This document shows positions 22,074 through 33,489 of a stretch of DNA of 64,000 nucleotides, piece by piece. Location of the stretch: the NCBI RefSeq assembly GCF_006491995.1, contig NZ_VHHP01000003.1, positions 52,413 to 116,412 on the forward strand. The letters run 5' to 3'. Both the position numbers and the translations under genes were made by a program. Origin of the DNA: Metamycoplasma neophronis (lineage in GTDB: Bacteria > Bacillota_I > Bacilli_A > Mycoplasmatales > Metamycoplasmataceae). The notes beneath the pieces are model-generated. The model made no database searches. It was given only the letters and a program-made list of their open reading frames with translations, and was not told the origin of the DNA. Position 1 is the stretch's first letter; every line of letters begins with the position of its first letter.

Positions 22074-22619
22074 TTATTTTTTAGGAAGCTTTATTGTGCC
22101 AATGTATGGTAATTGACGCATTTTTTCATCTCAGTCAAAACCAAATCCAACAACGAAATCGTTTTTACTAATTTCAAATCCAAAGTTATCTGGTTCAAAT
22201 TCAACAACTCTTCCACTTGGTTTGTTTAATAAGGTTAAAACTCTTAATGATTTCGGATTACGAGATTTAAGAATTGATACTACTTTATTCATTGTTCTTG
22301 CTGTGTCAACGATATCTTCAACGATTAAAACATCTTTGTTTTCAATGTTATTTACTAAGTCAAGCACAATTTTAACATTACCTGAAGATTTTTCAGTTCC
22401 GGCATATGAACTTGTAATCATGAAATCTAATGAAAAATCAACTTCAACATCTTTAATTAATTGGGCTAAAAATGGTAATGAACCTTTTAATAAACCTACT
22501 ACAATTAAATCCTCTGAGTTTTTATAATTTTCATTAACTCATTGCGCTAATTCAGCAATTCTTTTTTCAAGTGTTTCTCTATCGAATAAAACTTTTTCAA
22601 TTCTTTCATCTATTTTCAT
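22074..22619 (-). CDS. hpt: Hypoxanthine-guanine phosphoribosyltransferase
   Basis: 181 residues. It salvages hypoxanthine and guanine to IMP and GMP with PRPP. The PRPP-binding signature VEDIVDTARTM is near 97-107, GLLKGSLPFLAQLI near 43, and the flexible-loop ITSSYAGTE near 70. A UGA-Trp codon (DWDEKMRQLPYIG) sits in the conserved C-terminal part. It starts at the TAATG stop/start overlap with the upstream deoxynucleoside kinase, so the two salvage enzymes are translationally coupled. Confidence 0.95.
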
Positions 22620-23269
22620 TATTTATTTGCCGCCTCTTCTATTATTTTTATAGCTTCTGCAAGGACTTCTTTTTCATTTAAATTATTAGTGTCTAAAATA
22701 ATGTAATTTAAATGAAAACGCTCCGCAATTTCTTTGAATATTTTTAAATAGTTTTCGTGTAAATTTTTGAAATATTCGTAATTCATTTCTCAGTTATTAA
22801 CTTCGCTTTCTCTACCTCTTTCAAAAATTCTTTTCTTAAAAGTATCAAAACTTATGTCTAAAAAAATCGCTAAATCAGGTAATTCATCCTGACTAATTAA
22901 TTTTTCAAACAAGGCATCATAAGCATCTAAGTATCTTTTGCCTTTTTCAGCTAAAATCAATTTAGCAAAAATGTAGTGCTCAATTGAAAAACGGTCTAAA
23001 AAGATATGATCTTTTTTGGCATCTAAATTTAATTCTTTAAATTTTTTGGTAATTTCACCAAATTTAGTTGAGTGATTTTCTACAATGTATGATTGAAATC
23101 CAATGGTCAAATTAGGTTTCTTTTCATAAAGTCATTTTAAAAAAGTATTAAATACTTCATCTTCTTCTTCGAACTCGTGTAGCATCATTGATGTCTTGTA
23201 ATGTTTGTGTAATTTTTCTGATAGCGAGCTTTTACCAGCAGCTATCATTCCGCTTATTCCGATAATCAT
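22619..23269 (-). CDS. Deoxynucleoside (dA/dG) kinase
   Basis: 216 residues of the deoxynucleoside kinase family. P-loop GMIAAGKSS near residues 7-15, the DRFSIEHYIFAK segment (family DRsi.ed..FA), and the lid region KRIFERGRESE. It phosphorylates purine deoxynucleosides in the cytosol, a salvage need in a genome without de novo nucleotide synthesis. The exact substrate (dA, dG or broad) cannot be read. It precedes hpt with a one-base stop/start overlap. An AGAGG site lies before the ATG. Confidence 0.88.
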
Positions 23270-23347
23270 GTTAACCTCTTTATTTGTAAATTGTTTGTAA
23301 TTATTTTACATAAAAATGACTGCTTAAAGTAAAAAAAATAAAATAAA

Positions 23348-23372
23348 AATTTGCCGTAATTTTTGGCAAATT
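23348..23372 (-). terminator. Terminator after folD
   Basis: AATTTGCC / GGCAAATT, 8-bp stem with a 9-nt loop, overlapping the folD stop codon, followed by a T-rich minus-strand tail. Confidence 0.75.
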
Positions 23373-24252
23373 ATTTTAGCAAAATTTCCTTTACTTTTGG
23401 GAAAATTTTTCAGATATTTTCATCTTTTAGAGCTTTAGCTTTAATTAGGTTCATTATTAGAGAAATAATTGTCATTGGGCCAACACCACCAGGTACTGGT
23501 GTAATATATGAAGCCTTTTCTTTCATTAAATTAAAATCTATATCTCCATATATTTTTCCATCAATGCGATGAATGCCAACGTCAACTAATACAACATTAT
23601 TTTTAACTTGTTCTGGTAGAATACAATTTCTTGCACCGGTAGCAACAATAACAATATCATTTTTGATTAATGTATCTTTGGGTGTTGATTTAATATATCT
23701 TGTTACAAGATTGCCATTTTGTTCTAAATAATTAGCCAATGGTAACCCAACAATTTGGCTTTGACCTACTACACCAATTTTTTGATTATATAAATTTATA
23801 TTATAATGTTGCAATAATAAAATTATCCCTAATGGCGTTGCCGGTAAAAAGCAATCATAAGCGCGATAATCACCGTTTAAATTAGCTAAACTTAATCCAT
23901 CAATATCCTTATCTTTCGGGATTAATTCCAACAATGTTTGCGGATTCTCAATTTGATTAGTTTGCATTGGCAATTGGATAATAAAACCATCAGTTGTATC
24001 ACCTAGTATTCCAATTGCTTCTTTAATTGTTTCGAAATCTGAATTTTCAGGCAATTTAATTAATTTAGTATTGAACCCTAAGTCTTTTGCAGTATTTAAT
24101 TTATGGCGAATATAAATATTCGATTCTTCAAGATCCCCAACTTGCAAAATACCTAAAATCGGTAGACTTTCTACCGGAGCTTTTTGAATTTCTTCTTTAA
24201 TTAAATTTTTTAATTCTTGTGAATATTGTTTTCCGTCTAATAGCTTAAACAT
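23371..24252 (-). CDS. folD: Methylenetetrahydrofolate dehydrogenase / cyclohydrolase
   Basis: 293 residues, standard FolD length. It interconverts 5,10-methylene-, methenyl- and 10-formyl-THF. The NADP-site segment GQSQIVGLPLANYL (family GrS.iVGkP) is near 163, and the C-terminal PVPGGVGPMT is intact. The family Tyr-x3-Lys catalytic stretch appears as YIRHKLNTAKDLG near 48. It lies 3 bases after the small DUF2188 gene. Confidence 0.95.
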
Positions 24253-24255
24253 ATA

Positions 24256-24438
24256 TTAGCTTGTGAATTTTCTGAAGGCACCAGTTTTGCTTTGAACATT
24301 AACTGCTGTAGTGTCTTTTAATGATCTAGCGTATTCAACGGCTTCTTTTTGAGTTTTAAAAACTCTTAATGCTTTCTTACCTTTTGGGTTTTTTACAGCT
24401 CAACCATCTTCATGGTTTACAACTAAACGAACTGCCAC
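24256..24438 (-). CDS. Small DUF2188-family protein
   Basis: 60 residues starting at GTG with a textbook AAGGAGG site. The pattern (VNHEDGWAVKNPKGKKALRV then FKTQKEAVEYARSL and an FRKF-type end) matches the small DUF2188 family, basic proteins of unknown function. The UGA-Trp sits at the conserved W of GWAV. A TATATT -10-like element is just upstream. It is in line with folD. Confidence 0.75.
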
Positions 24439-24532
24439 AATTCCTCCTTAATAATATATCTTATTTAATAATAACATAACCGAATGAAATATGCTAATGA
24501 TTGGAATTTTATTTATTTAAAAATAAAAAAAA

Positions 24533-24912
24533 TGGTGGAGATGCGGGGAATCGAACCCCGGTCCGTGCACCATTCCTATTAAGTTTCTACAGTTTATTCA
24601 ATTTCATGTTAAACATTATTTATATTAAATTGACAAAGTTCTAAATATGTTTTTAGTCTGAGATGTCACAATAAGTTAGACTAAGTTGCTTACTGTCAAG
24701 CTCTCCAACGAACCATGGCAAACCGAGCCGCTTGCCGTTCGGCTATTATTTAATTAAGCAAATAATAGGCTTCTTGAAGATAAAGCTTTTTGCATAAAGA
24801 AAGCTTCTTCTTGTTTTTTGTTTTCTGCGCTTAAAAAAGCCTAGAAGTATTATGGTCTACCAGACCACTGCCACTTAATAGTTCAGATACCCGTCGAAGC
24901 CAGTACACCCCC
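24533..24912 (-). ncRNA. ssrA: tmRNA
   Basis: About 380 nt, rescuing stalled ribosomes. The 5' GGGGGTG pairs with 3' CATCTCC to form a tRNA-like acceptor, followed by A and an encoded CCA; GGGTTCGATTCCCC is the T arm. The TGGCTTCGACGGG near the 5' end is diagnostic of bacterial tmRNA. The internal reading frame (24828-24754) encodes a 24-residue tag beginning AENKKQEEAFF and ending RSLLFA, with the resume codon probably GCA or the codon before. It lies 14 bases after smpB. Confidence 0.95.
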
Positions 24913-24926
24913 ACGTGAAATTGCAA

Positions 24927-25361
24927 CTAATACAATTCGTTTTTGATTTTTCTTTTTAATTCTTCTTCTTTAATTTTTTCACGCTTGTCGAATTTCTTTA
25001 GTTTTTTCGCTAAAGCTATTTCTACTTTAATGTGGTTTTGGACTCAATAAATTGATAGTGGAATTAATATTAATCCTAAACGTTCTTGTTTAGTTTTTAA
25101 TCTTAATATTTCAGCCTTATGCATTAATAACTTACGCGAACGATAAGGGTCGCATTTTACTAACATATATTGTGCAATATTAAGGTTGTTGATTCATAGT
25201 TCATTGCCATTACTAATTGAGCAAAAAGCATTTTCCATTTTGACATTTTTTGCCCGCAATGATTTAACTTCTCAACCCAATAGTGAAATACCGCACTCAT
25301 AAGTGCTTTCAATTTCGTAATCAGATTTAGCAAATTTATTAGTTGCGATTAGTTTTGGCAT
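24927..25361 (-). CDS. smpB: SsrA-binding protein SmpB
   Basis: 144 residues, usual SmpB length. It binds tmRNA and delivers it to the ribosome. Motifs include NKFAKSDYEIESTYECGISL near residue 8 (family Nkka.hdY.i.etyeaGi.L), GWEVKSLRAKNV, and the basic tail GLILIPLSIYWVQNHIKVE... ending in Lys-rich sequence. Three UGA-Trp codons, including the conserved GWEVKS. TAAAAT lies 6 nt before the ATG, with no Shine-Dalgarno. It is directly upstream of ssrA, its RNA partner. Confidence 0.95.
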
Positions 25362-25367
25362 GTCTAT

Positions 25368-25373
25368 ATTTTA
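25368..25373 (-). promoter_or_regulatory. -10-like box of smpB, probably leaderless
   Basis: TAAAAT with 6 nt (ATAGAC) to the smpB ATG, placed right after the rnr terminator. Confidence 0.4.
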
Positions 25374-25380
25374 CAAAAAA

Positions 25381-25407
25381 AATGCAACGTTATACTAACA
25401 TTGCATT
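25381..25407 (-). terminator. Terminator overlapping the end of rnr
   Basis: A 12-bp stem (AATGCAACGTTA / TAACATTGCATT, one wobble pair) with a 3-nt loop and a run of T on the minus strand. Half of it encodes the last residues and stop of rnr. Confidence 0.85.
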
Positions 25408-27534
25408 AATATTACCTTTTTCATGGTCGATTGAAGTAATTTTTATATTGTAATTATTACCCACTTTTAATGATGTATTAGTTCCCTTGGCTTCAAATGA
25501 AGAAACTTTTAAAACATTGTCATTCATGTCTTCAAATCTAATCAAAACACTAGCTTGATATTTTTCGATATTGAAGAATACACCAAATTTCTCGATTGTA
25601 ACCAAAGTTGCTTCAAAAACTTGACCAATCATTTTCTCGAAAAATTCAGATTTTCTTACGTCAACAATATCACGTTCAACTGTCATAGCAGTTTTTTCTG
25701 ATTCAGAGTTTTTGATAGCAATTTCTTCGATTTTTTGTTTTTGTTCTTCTGCTGTTTTTTCGTCTAATTTTTCGCCATCAAATATATATTTTCTAATTAA
25801 ACGGTGTAACAACAAATCAGGATATCTTCTAATTGGACTTGTGAAGTGTGAATATGCTTTCGAAGCCAACCCGAAGTGTCCTATATTATCCGATGAATAC
25901 ACAGCTTTTTGCATCGTTCTCAATAAAGCCATTTTGATATAGTCATCAAACCCTTTTTCTTTAATTTTGGCAATCATTTGTCCGAAACTTTTTGGTTCAC
26001 CATCAAATGGAACTTCAATGTTTTTCATATTAGCAAAATTTAATAATTCTTGAAGGTTAATTAATTTTTCAGAAGAAGGCTTATCATGAATTCTAAATAT
26101 TGAAGGAATGCCACGATCTTCCATCATCTCAGCGACAGTTTCATTTGCTCTAACCATGTAATCTTCAATTAATTTTTCGCTTTCACCTTCTTCGCGAATT
26201 TTAATATCAACAACTTCGTTATCTTTCATAATGATTTTGGGTTCTTTAATTTCAAAATCAACATAACCTTCGGCAAGTTTTTTAGCCCTCATTATGTTGC
26301 CAAGTTCTTTGGCTTCATCTAACATCTTAGAAACGTCAGAAGGAACTTCCCTTTCGTGTTTATAATAATCATTAACTTCGTTGTATGTTAGCCGATAATT
26401 TGACTTAATTACACTTGGATAGATTTGAACATCAACATTTTCACCTTTATCATTGATTTCTAATTCTAAAGTTAAACAAGCCCTAACTACATTAGGATTC
26501 AATGAGCAAATACCATTAGATAACTCAAATGGTAGCATAGGAATAACACGATCAGGTAAATATATACTTGTCCCACGCTCTAATGCTTCTCGATCAATTG
26601 GGTCGCCTTCTTTAACATAATATGAAACATCGGCAATGTGAATGTATAATTTTCAATTTCCGTTATTTAATTTAAAACAAGAAATAGCATCATCAAAGTC
26701 TTTTGTATCCAATCCGTCAATAGTAACAGTCATTAAGTCAATTAGATTGTGACGCAAGGCAATTTCTTCATCTGATACTTCTTGTGGAATTGTTGAAGTA
26801 TGCGCAACTACGTCAGTATTAAAGCTTTGTGATACATCATTAGCCGCAATAATTTTTTTAACTACGTGTTCTTTATCGTCTAATGAACCTATTTTATTTT
26901 TGAAAACAATAACTACTTTTTTAGTATTGGCTTTTAAAACTTCACAAGCTACTAAATCATTACTTTTTATATCTTGTGGAATAGTTGAAGTAACTAAAAA
27001 TTCAAATACAGCTCTATCTTTATCATCAAAAGCGTTGAAAAAGACACGGTTGCCTTTTCTATCGATAGTACCAACGACCACGCTTTTAGCATGCGATAAA
27101 TTTTCAAGTATATTAGCTTTATATAATTTATCTCCGTTTTCTGAAAAATAGTAAAATAAATTTACTTTAAGTAAATCTCCATCTAATGCACCTTTTAAAT
27201 TATTGGGCGGGATAAATGCACTTACCTTTTCTTCTTGCTCTTCAAAATCAATAAAGCCAAGACGTTTATTTGTTATGGCAATATTGCTATCTATTGTTCT
27301 TAAAAAATAAATAGCGATGTATTTGTCATCGCGATTTATTTCTATTTTGTTAGCATTAATTAATTCATTTAATAATTGGGTTAAATTTTTATTAAATACA
27401 GTGGGAACTTTTAATGATTTTGCTATTTCAATAAAAGATAGACCGTTATTATTTTGGATTAGTTTTAAAACTTCCGAAGCTTCGAGTTTAAATGTTGAAT
27501 TTTTATTATTACGATTACGATTTACTGAATACAT
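25390..27534 (-). CDS. rnr: Ribonuclease R
   Basis: 714 residues, 3'-5' exoribonuclease of the RNB family. An N-terminal winged-helix-like part and cold-shock domains lead to the RNB centre with DGLDTKDFDDAIS near 290 (the four catalytic Asp are in this segment), ADVSYYVKEG, and FTSPIRRYPDLLLHR near 565. A C-terminal S1 domain follows. Start 27534 is chosen for its AAAGGT site and because longer versions overlap secG. In Firmicutes rnr sits between secG and smpB, exactly as here. RNase R also degrades tmRNA-released mRNAs. Confidence 0.95.
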
Positions 27535-27536
27535 TA

Positions 27537-27785
27537 CTAACCTTTTTGAATAATCACTCTCAACACAATAGCGAAGATGAATAATAAAGCTCCTAAAACT
27601 ATCATCGATCATTTAAGAACTTTTTTTATTCCTCTTTCTTTTGAAACTTTGAATAAATCTAAATCGTTGCTTCCTACCAATGCCCCGCTAAAACTGTTTG
27701 AATCTGGGGCCATCATAAATGAAATACCTATTATAGCCAATGAAACAATCATTAACACTGTAATTAAAGCGACTGCTGTTGCCAT
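27537..27785 (-). CDS. secG: Preprotein translocase subunit SecG
   Basis: 82 residues with two membrane helices (about 4-24 and 58-79) flanking a short Ser/Gly-rich loop, the SecG layout. Part of the SecYEG channel. The ATG has an AAGAAGGAAAT site. One UGA-Trp. The stop is 2 bases before the rnr start, so the two are cotranscribed. The call rests on layout plus the conserved secG-rnr-smpB-ssrA order, because SecG is poorly conserved. Confidence 0.85.
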
Positions 27786-27826
27786 ATTTCCTTCTTTCTT
27801 TTTTTAAATGAATTAATTTTTAATAA

Positions 27827-29500
27827 TTATTTTCTAACTTCAAGCCCGTATTCATCTAGTTGTTCTTTTGTAACATCTGATGGCGCGCTTGTTAATAAGT
27901 CAACACCTTTTGCATTTTTAGGAAATGCAATAACATCACGAATTGATTGAGATTGCGTTAATATCATTAATACTCTTTCAATACCAAATGCAATTCCGTT
28001 GTGTGGTGGTAATCCGTAGTCAAAAGATTTTAAGAAGAATCCGAAACGGCTTTGTTGTTCTTTTTCAGAAATTCCTAAAATATCAAACATTTTCTTTTGC
28101 ACTTTTGGATCATAAATTCTAATTGACCCAGAACCTAATTCAAATCCGTTTAAGACTAGATCATAAGATTTAGCTCTTACTTTGTTTAGTTCTCCTGTTT
28201 CAAGATATTTAACAGTAGATTCTTCAAATTGAGTGAAAGCATGGTGAGCTGGTGCATATGTTTTAGTTTCTTTATCATATTCAAACATTGGTCAATTTAC
28301 TATTCACAAAAAGTTCAATTGATTTGGGTCTGCTAATTGATAAAGATCATTTAATAATGTTCTAATAGCTCCTAACGATTTTAAAGCATCATCTTCATCA
28401 TCATTTGCCGAAATTAATACATATGGTGTGTTGATTTTTTCTTTATCAGCAACCACTTTAAATAAAGCTTTTTCAGTGTCTGATAATTTATCAAATTCAA
28501 CAATATCTAGATGTTGACCATTATTTTTTTTAAATGTTTCATTGATAATAGCAAAGTTTTCTTGAACTTGTCTATCAAAAACAATCGCTTTAACAAATTT
28601 TTTGTTATATTTTGTTGATAGTTCTTTAGAATAATCTTCAATTAAAAAACCATATCTTGTATCTGGTTTGTCATTACCGTAGTGTTCCATTGAGTAGAAG
28701 AAGTCCATTTTAGGAAATGGAGTCTTAATATTTCATCCTAATGGTTTTAAAACTTCGCTTCACATGTTTTCACATAACGCGAAAATTTCTTCTTGTCCGC
28801 CGAATGACATTTCAATATCTAATTGAGTAAATTCAGGTTGTCTGTCTTTTCTTAAGTCTTCGTCTCTGAATACACGAGCTACTTGGAAATATTTTTCAAC
28901 ACCAGCAGCCATTAATAATTGTTTAAATAATTGAGGAGATTGAGGCAATGCAAAAAATCTTCCCTTTCTTCTAGTTGGCACTAAATAGTCACGTGCACCT
29001 TCAGGAGTTGATTTGGCCAAAATAGGAGTTTCCACTTCAATAAAACCATTTTTATCAAAGTATTGACGAACATTTAATAAAAGTTTGTGTCTTAATCTTA
29101 AATTTTCTAGCATTTTTTCTTGTCTCAGATCTAAGAAACGATATTCCAGACGAATATCTTCATTAGCAGTTGCACTATTTTTGTTGTTGATTTCAAATGG
29201 AATTTGTTTAGAAGAGTTCAATACTTCATATTCTTCAACTAAAACTTCGACTTCACCCGATTTCAATTCTCGGTTTGCTTCTAGTCTTTTTTGTACTTTA
29301 CCCTTTACTTTAATACATGATTCTTTAGTTAGTAACGGGTCAGATACATTAGTTAGAACTAATTGAACAATACCTGATGAATCTCTTAAGTCAATAAATA
29401 ATTGTTGTTTAAATTTTCTTTTGTTTGCTATTCATCCATATAATGTAACTTCTTCATTTAGATTTTTAATTGTTAAATTTCCACCGTATGTTGTTTTCAT
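27827..29500 (-). CDS. aspS: Aspartyl-tRNA synthetase
   Basis: 557 residues, class II synthetase of bacterial type. N-terminal anticodon-binding OB fold (LYGWIANKRKF), motif 2 ARVFRDEDLRKDRQPEFTQL near 205, a GAD-type insertion in the middle, and motif 3 GLPPHNGIAFGIERVLM near 510. UGA codons fall at plausible Trp positions. The ATG is one base after the hisS stop, with GGAGAAAT inside the hisS end. Whether it also charges tRNA-Asn cannot be seen here. Confidence 0.96.
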
Positions 29501-29501
29501 T

Positions 29502-30764
29502 TTATTTCTCCATTTTTGTAATTTCTTCTATAAATTTTTTCAGATTATCATATTTGATAATTTTTTCTTCTTTTGAAGTTTTTACCTTAAATTCATTGTT
29601 TGCACTGTTTAATTCTTTGAAAATTAAAAATGTAGGTTGGAATTTAAATTGTTTTTTAAATAATTGCTTAATTGTTAATTTTTCATTTATTAAATTAACA
29701 TTAAATTCTTTTCTTAAATCATATGCTAATTTAAATATTTCAGATTTTTCTTCATCATTCAAATAAGCAATAAGAATTGTTTCTTCATTTTTTAACTCAG
29801 GATAATCATTTAAATTATATGCAATGATTTCGGCTAATCTATCTACTCCAAAGGCAAAACCAATTGAATCTAGATCCGGCCCTCCGAATGTCTTAATCAT
29901 ACCATCATAACGCCCACCTCCTAAAATGGTTGATTTAGAACCCAGTGCTTGAGATGTTGATATAAATTCAAACACTACATCATTGTAATAATCAAGCCCT
30001 CTTACCAAGTATGGGTTAATTGAATAATTAATATTAAATAATTTTAATAAATCTAATAGTTCATCAAAGTTTTTACGTTCTTCTTCTGATAAATAGTCGA
30101 TTAATTTTGGGGCATTTTTAACAAAGTCTTTTTCTTGTTCTTCTTTATCATCTAAAATTCTTAAAACATTTTTTTCTAATCTTAATTTTGATATATCGCT
30201 TAATTGGTCACGATAGCTTGCAAAGTAACTTTTTAAAATGTCGATATAATTATTTCTGCTTTCAAATGAACCTAAGTTATTGATTTCTAAAACGTAATCA
30301 TGGATTTTAATTTTATCTAGAAAATCAGCAGCTAATTTTATTATTTCAAAATTAGAATTTACGCTTTTAGGTTCGATTAATTCTATCCCACCTTGAATAA
30401 ATTGTCTATATCTACCCTTTTGCGGTCTTTCGTATCTAAACATCGGGCCAAAATAACAGAATTTGCCATATTCCAAGTTATTAATTTTATTTTCAACAAA
30501 AGCTCTAATAGTCGAAGCAGTTCCTTCTGGTCTTAAAGCTACTGTTCTATCACCATTATCTTTGAATACATACATTTCTTTTGTAACGATATCACTCGTT
30601 TCTCCGGCGGAACGAACAAACAAGTTAACATCTTCCATAATTGGTGTATCAATTAAATCGAAATTATAGTTTTTTGCAACATTGAAAAATGTTTCTCTAA
30701 TATATTTTAGAATTTTTGCTTCTAAGCCATAAATGTCTTTAGTTCCTTTTAAACGATTAAACAT
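29502..30764 (-). CDS. hisS: Histidyl-tRNA synthetase
   Basis: 420 residues, standard HisRS. Motif 1 region GTKDIYGLEAK, motif 2 GPMFRYERPQKGRYRQF near 108, histidine-specific LVRGLDYYNDVVFEF near 255, and motif 3 SIGFAFGVDRLAE near 303, then the C-terminal anticodon-binding domain. The ATG has a GGAAGGG site. First gene of a hisS-aspS pair, an arrangement common in Firmicutes. No T-box leader is visible in the short gap to secDF. Confidence 0.96.
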   Translation of the reverse strand: MFNRLKGTKDIYGLEAKILKYIRETFFNVAKNYNFDLIDTPIMEDVNLFVRSAGETSDIVTKEMYVFKDNGDRTVALRPEGTASTIRAFVENKINNLEYGKFCYFGPMFRYERPQKGRYRQFIQGGIELIEPKSVNSNFEIIKLAADFLDKIKIHDYVLEINNLGSFESRNNYIDILKSYFASYRDQLSDISKLRLEKNVLRILDDKEEQEKDFVKNAPKLIDYLSEEERKNFDELLDLLKLFNINYSINPYLVRGLDYYNDVVFEFISTSQALGSKSTILGGGRYDGMIKTFGGPDLDSIGFAFGVDRLAEIIAYNLNDYPELKNEETILIAYLNDEEKSEIFKLAYDLRKEFNVNLINEKLTIKQLFKKQFKFQPTFLIFKELNSANNEFKVKTSKEEKIIKYDNLKKFIEEITKMEK

Positions 30765-30787
30765 ACGCCCTTCCTTTATTAGATTTA

Positions 30788-33454
30788 TTACATTGAAAAA
30801 TCATTAATACCTATGAAAGTTTGTTCTTGAATTTTCTCGGTATTTCAATATCCGTTTTCAATTCTTTTTTGTTTTCTGTGGAATGAAATCATGTACAATC
30901 TCATTCAAATATTTGGCATTAAGAATAAATTAACTAAAACGATTGAAATTACTCCGAATCCAAATGTTAAAATCAAGGTTGTATTTAAAGTTTTCATTAA
31001 CGTTGCACATAAGATCATAGCAATTATTGCATATATAAAGTTAAACATTTGTCTTGCAAAAATTTCTCTTATGTGTAATATAAATATTTCTTTTACCCTA
31101 TCGTCTGGGTAAATGTAATTTTTCGTATTCAAATCTTTCTTAAATTCTTCTTTAACACGGTTAGCATTAATTAAACTATCAATTATGTTGAACATTGTTA
31201 ATAATACCAAACCGCCAAAAATACCGTTATTGAATTCTGTGTGAAAAATCATCATGAAGACAATAACCATTATAATTGCAAAAATCTCTTTTAAAAGAGT
31301 CACAAACATAGTAATTAGTGAAAATCTTATTAAGATATAAATTGAAACAAACCCCATAGATGCAGCTAATATAGCGACAACTAGACCAATATTTCTCTCA
31401 GAATTTACTACATTCAACTGTTCAGATGAAACAACTAATTGAGTTGATTCATTTGAAACAAGGTTTTTCGCAAATGTATTTAAATCACCATTAATAAAAT
31501 CTGAAATATTTGAAGAACTCGTAACAACAATGCCATATGTATTATTTGAAGCGTTATTTAAAACAACTTCAACTTTGGCATTTGAAATATTTTTAGTAAT
31601 TTCAGCAGCAACTGAATTTGCATTATCCAATGTTCAGCCATTGAATGCAACGGTCGTTTCGGGAGTTAAATAATAGAATGTGCTCTTAGTTAGTTGTGGG
31701 CTTAGATTTAATCCAGCAAGGGCAGACTTATTAATACCTGCAAAAATTCCAAAAACAATCAAGCCCAAAACAATAAATAAAGCAAAACCAATCGTGAAAA
31801 ATTTAGATTTTGAAATTAAATTCATTTTTAAACTTAATTTATTTAAATGAGTATTATTTCAAACTAATGCTTTTGAGGTTTTATCAAACGCTTCTGTTTT
31901 AACAAGGCTTCGTAGTAATCATGTGTTTATAAGCATCGCAATTATTAATGAAACGAAAATGGAAATAAACATAATTATTGATAAAGTGTTTAAATAAGAA
32001 ACATTAATATAAATTCCCAATATTGCTATAACAAGCATTCCAAATGAGACGTCTAATCCTGAAATTAAACCATTTTTTGTCGCCTTATTTATGGACTTAT
32101 TAGCATTAGCACCATCAAGCGTTTCTTTTTTGAATATATCAAGTTGATTATGCATTAAATCAAATGCAAAGAAGCAAGCAATAATTAATACAAATGCAAC
32201 AATTGGGTTGATATAAATATTAAATGCAGTAACAATTGCCATGAATACAAATGTGAACAATGCTAATGTTAATGCCGAAACCAAACCAAATAATCTGTAT
32301 TTTATAATTAAGAAAACAGCAAACATAGCAAATAACGCCGCTATAACAATTAAATATTTATTTCTAGCTTTTACATTTGTTGTTACAAAATAACTATAGT
32401 CATTACTTAATTGGAAAGGTGCATATGAATAGTTGATTGCAGATGCAACTTCTTTATCAGTTGGACCATGCTCGTTGTTATTGAAAATGTAAAATGAAGA
32501 TTCTGATTTTAAGGGCGATAGTAAAGAACCAGGAAATGCAACACTTATTAAGTATTTTCTAGCGTTGATTTCATTAAATTTTAAAACAGGTTCTTTTCTT
32601 GAAATAACTTTCCCATCTTTATCTTTAATTTCTTCAGGATTTACGCTATTGTTAACGTATGCAAAGTTAACAGGGTTTTCCTTAGCTGCTTTTCATTGTT
32701 CAGGGAAATTTTCTTTTGCTATTTTGATAAATTTGTCTAAGTTTAATCAGAAATAAACTTTTGTCGAAGGCGATAAATGAGGATCTTGTCCGCCATTCAT
32801 TGCCATGTTGTAACGAAAGTTGTATTCACTTTGCATTAAAATGAAACTGTTCCATCCTTCGTCGGTTAATTTTACTTCGACACGATGGCTCGCACCTTGC
32901 TTGTTTTTACTTAAAGCAGGGTTTTTATCTAAAGAAATATAGTAATCTTGCGGACCTTCAGTTTCAAAAGTTTTTAGATTCTTATCCAATGCAGGAGAAT
33001 GTCTGAATCTTGAAATATATTGACCTTTGTAAAATAAAGGATTACCGAATTCGTCAGTAATAGTTAAATATGGTTTTTCAACCAATGATGACACTAAAGC
33101 TTTTTTTTCTGCTTCAGTTTTATCTTGATAACTTGAAACTGTCAAAAACTCGTCTGAAGCTAAATTGATGTCATATGAAGAGGTTAAAATACCATCTTTG
33201 TTTTGAATATAATTTTTCGTCAAACTTAATAGTTCATTTGAAGATATGTTTTGGTTAGTTCTTCCATAAACATCTGGTGTTTTTTTAATTTTTAAACCAA
33301 CATTTGTTGTTACCACATTAGAGTTAGTTTGGTTTTTAAGTTTTGGTTTTAAATAAAATACACCTCCAAAAACAACGATTAAAATCATTGCGATTATTAG
33401 AAAAATGTTTATGAATCATCTAAATTTATTGCTAAAAAACTTTGCTTTTTTCAT
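30788..33454 (-). CDS. secDF: Fused protein translocase subunit SecDF
   Basis: 888-residue polytopic protein. N-terminal helix, a large external SecD-like domain (about 40-330, with TEGPQDYYISLDKNP), a first helix bundle near 345-510, then a second N-terminal helix and external SecF-like domain (about 545-640) and a last helix bundle with the stretch IFGGLVLLTMFNIIDS. The SecD and SecF halves are joined in one chain as in Bacillus. It uses ion gradients to help secreted proteins leave the Sec channel. TATAAT sits 8 nt before the ATG with no Shine-Dalgarno. Confidence 0.88.
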
Positions 33455-33462
33455 AGTTAAGA

Positions 33463-33468
33463 ATTATA
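33463..33468 (-). promoter_or_regulatory. -10 box of secDF, probably leaderless
   Basis: TATAAT followed by TCTTAACT (8 nt) and the secDF ATG. Confidence 0.5.
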
Positions 33469-33489
33469 TACTATAATCTTATTTAATTT

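Noticed and set aside
30765-30790. T-box or riboswitch before hisS-aspS
   Set aside because: The gap to secDF is only about 23 bases, too short for such a leader.
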